From contig JAWOIG010000152.1 in assembly GCA_046484775.1 (NCBI GenBank), positions 1 to 14,764 of the forward strand: a stretch of DNA of 14,764 bases, read 5' to 3'. This DNA comes from JAFGQE01 sp046484775. GTDB lineage: Bacteria > Bacillota > Clostridia > DUPQ01. Each line of letters starts with the position of its first letter. Position 1 is the stretch's first letter. The position numbers and the translations under genes are program-made. Of this stretch, positions 14,059-14,764 are shown one piece after another. The notes beneath the pieces are model-generated. The model saw only the letters and a list, made by a program, of their open reading frames with translations. It ran no database searches and had not been told where the DNA came from.

Positions 14059-14541
14059 TTATTTATTAACGGTTGATCTCAGTACTTCTTTTTCTTCTTC
14101 CGACAATGTTATTTCACAGCCTCCCAGCTTGATCTCCCTAAGATAAATCGAACTTCCTTCCCTCATATGAATATTAGTGAGTATAACCCCTGAATTCTCT
14201 TCATTCAGCATAACAAGTGAAAAACTTAGGTTTCCACCTATGTCTTCCGTTGAATTATATCTTATGTAGCCAACTTTCTTAATATTCTTTCTTCGTTCCC
14301 AGTTAATAATGCCTATGCTCTTTTCCATTTCCTCATGCTGATCCATATTTTCACTGATTTGATCGGCCACCATTCGGACTAGGTCTGCATATTCCTTTGT
14401 CTTGCCTGCTTTTTGTAAAAGCTTGCTTATGTTTCTATATGATTTTCTTTTGGAAATCATCGAAGACACAATCGTGCCGGCAATAATGCCAGAAACGGAT
14501 CCGGCGCCTATGCATACCAATATAAGGGTTGTTTCATTCAT
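14059..14541 (-). CDS. DUF4446 family protein
   Basis: This 160-residue protein has one N-terminal TM helix (about 5-27), a helical, charged middle, and the conserved C-terminal domain KVGYIRYNSTEDIGGNLSFS followed by VMLNEENSGVILTNIHMRE and EITLSEEEKEVL. This order of motifs is characteristic of DUF4446. The start is supported by AGAGG about 8 bases before the ATG. It lies 25 bases after parB on the same strand, the usual neighbourhood of this family in Clostridia, so it is probably co-transcribed with parB. Its function is unknown; a link to chromosome segregation or the cell pole is suggested only by position. Confidence 0.9.
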   Translation of the reverse strand: MNETTLILVCIGAGSVSGIIAGTIVSSMISKRKSYRNISKLLQKAGKTKEYADLVRMVADQISENMDQHEEMEKSIGIINWERRKNIKKVGYIRYNSTEDIGGNLSFSLVMLNEENSGVILTNIHMREGSSIYLREIKLGGCEITLSEEEKEVLRSTVNK

Positions 14542-14566
14542 TTATCTTTCCTCTGTATTCTTTAGT

Positions 14567-14764
14567 TTACTTTTTTATAATATCTATTATTCTGTTAAGG
14601 CCTTCCATCGAATAGTATTCAATTGTTATTTTACCCTTGTGGATGTCCCTTGAAATACTTACCTTCGTGCCCAGTTTCTTCGCAAGATCATTTTCTACCC
14701 TCCTGAACTCTTCCTCATACTCCACCGGCTTAGTTTCTTTTTGTCTTTTTGCCTTGCTTTTTGC
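14567..14764 (-). CDS. parB: ParB/Spo0J chromosome-partitioning protein, C-terminal 65 residues (truncated by window edge)
   Basis: Only the 3' end is present. It carries a basic linker (KAKRQKETK) and the C-terminal dimerisation domain, with EYEEEFRRVENDLAKKLGTK, a beta-strand pair KVSISRDIHKGKITIEYYS and the final helix MEGLNRIIDIIKK. These are typical of Spo0J/ParB, which loads on parS sites and recruits SMC to organise the origin region. The ParB-CTPase and HTH domains lie beyond the window. No parS-like site (TGTTTCACGTGAAACA) was noticed in the window. Confidence 0.93.
   Translation of the reverse strand, partial: AKSKAKRQKETKPVEYEEEFRRVENDLAKKLGTKVSISRDIHKGKITIEYYSMEGLNRIIDIIKK

Overview
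The window looks like ordinary chromosomal DNA of a Clostridia-type Firmicute. The signs are strong GGAGG-type ribosome binding sites, several TTG starts, an xpaC-telA pair, and a parB / DUF4446 / tRNA-Ser block of the kind found near the replication origin in Clostridia. A GH116-type glycosidase fits a plant- or glycan-degrading lifestyle. I cannot name a species.

Left part (1-6110). The window opens inside a GH116-like glycoside hydrolase gene (+), which converges with a TVP38/TMEM64 (VTT-domain) membrane protein gene (-). After a 326-base intergenic region comes a five-gene unit on the + strand: a TetR regulator, an ABC ATPase, two ABC-2 permeases and a 68-residue membrane protein. Two perfect TGACCAnnnTGGTCA palindromes, 33 bp centre to centre, sit at its promoter and are probably the TetR operators. 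The unit looks like a self-regulated drug or toxic-compound exporter.

Middle (6180-9180). An xpaC-telA operon has an extended -10 promoter and a terminator. It is followed by an ECF-like sigma factor translationally coupled (ATGA overlap) to a two-TM membrane protein with a highly charged tail. That protein is a candidate membrane regulator of the sigma factor. A clean intrinsic terminator closes this block.

9180-9850 is decayed or noncoding DNA. It holds what looks like the frameshifted C-terminal end of an M20-type amidohydrolase. A DUF502 membrane protein gene follows (+).

10515-12389 (-) is the most striking gene. It encodes an HD-GYP phosphodiesterase with all expected metal ligands, preceded only by 17 near-identical 21-residue repeats (63 bp each, 1071 bp in total). 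Upstream of it lie a terminator-like hairpin with a competing alternative stem (possible attenuator) and the tail of an IS200/IS605-family tnpB with its right-end hairpin.

Right end (12941-14764, all -): parB (partial), DUF4446, tRNA-Ser(TGA), tRNA-Ser(GCT) with a strong promoter and terminator, then a CPBP-like membrane protein with a degenerate first motif.

I found no clear, wholly undescribed system. The best leads are the repeat/HD-GYP protein with its leader, the sigma/membrane-protein pair, and the paired operators.
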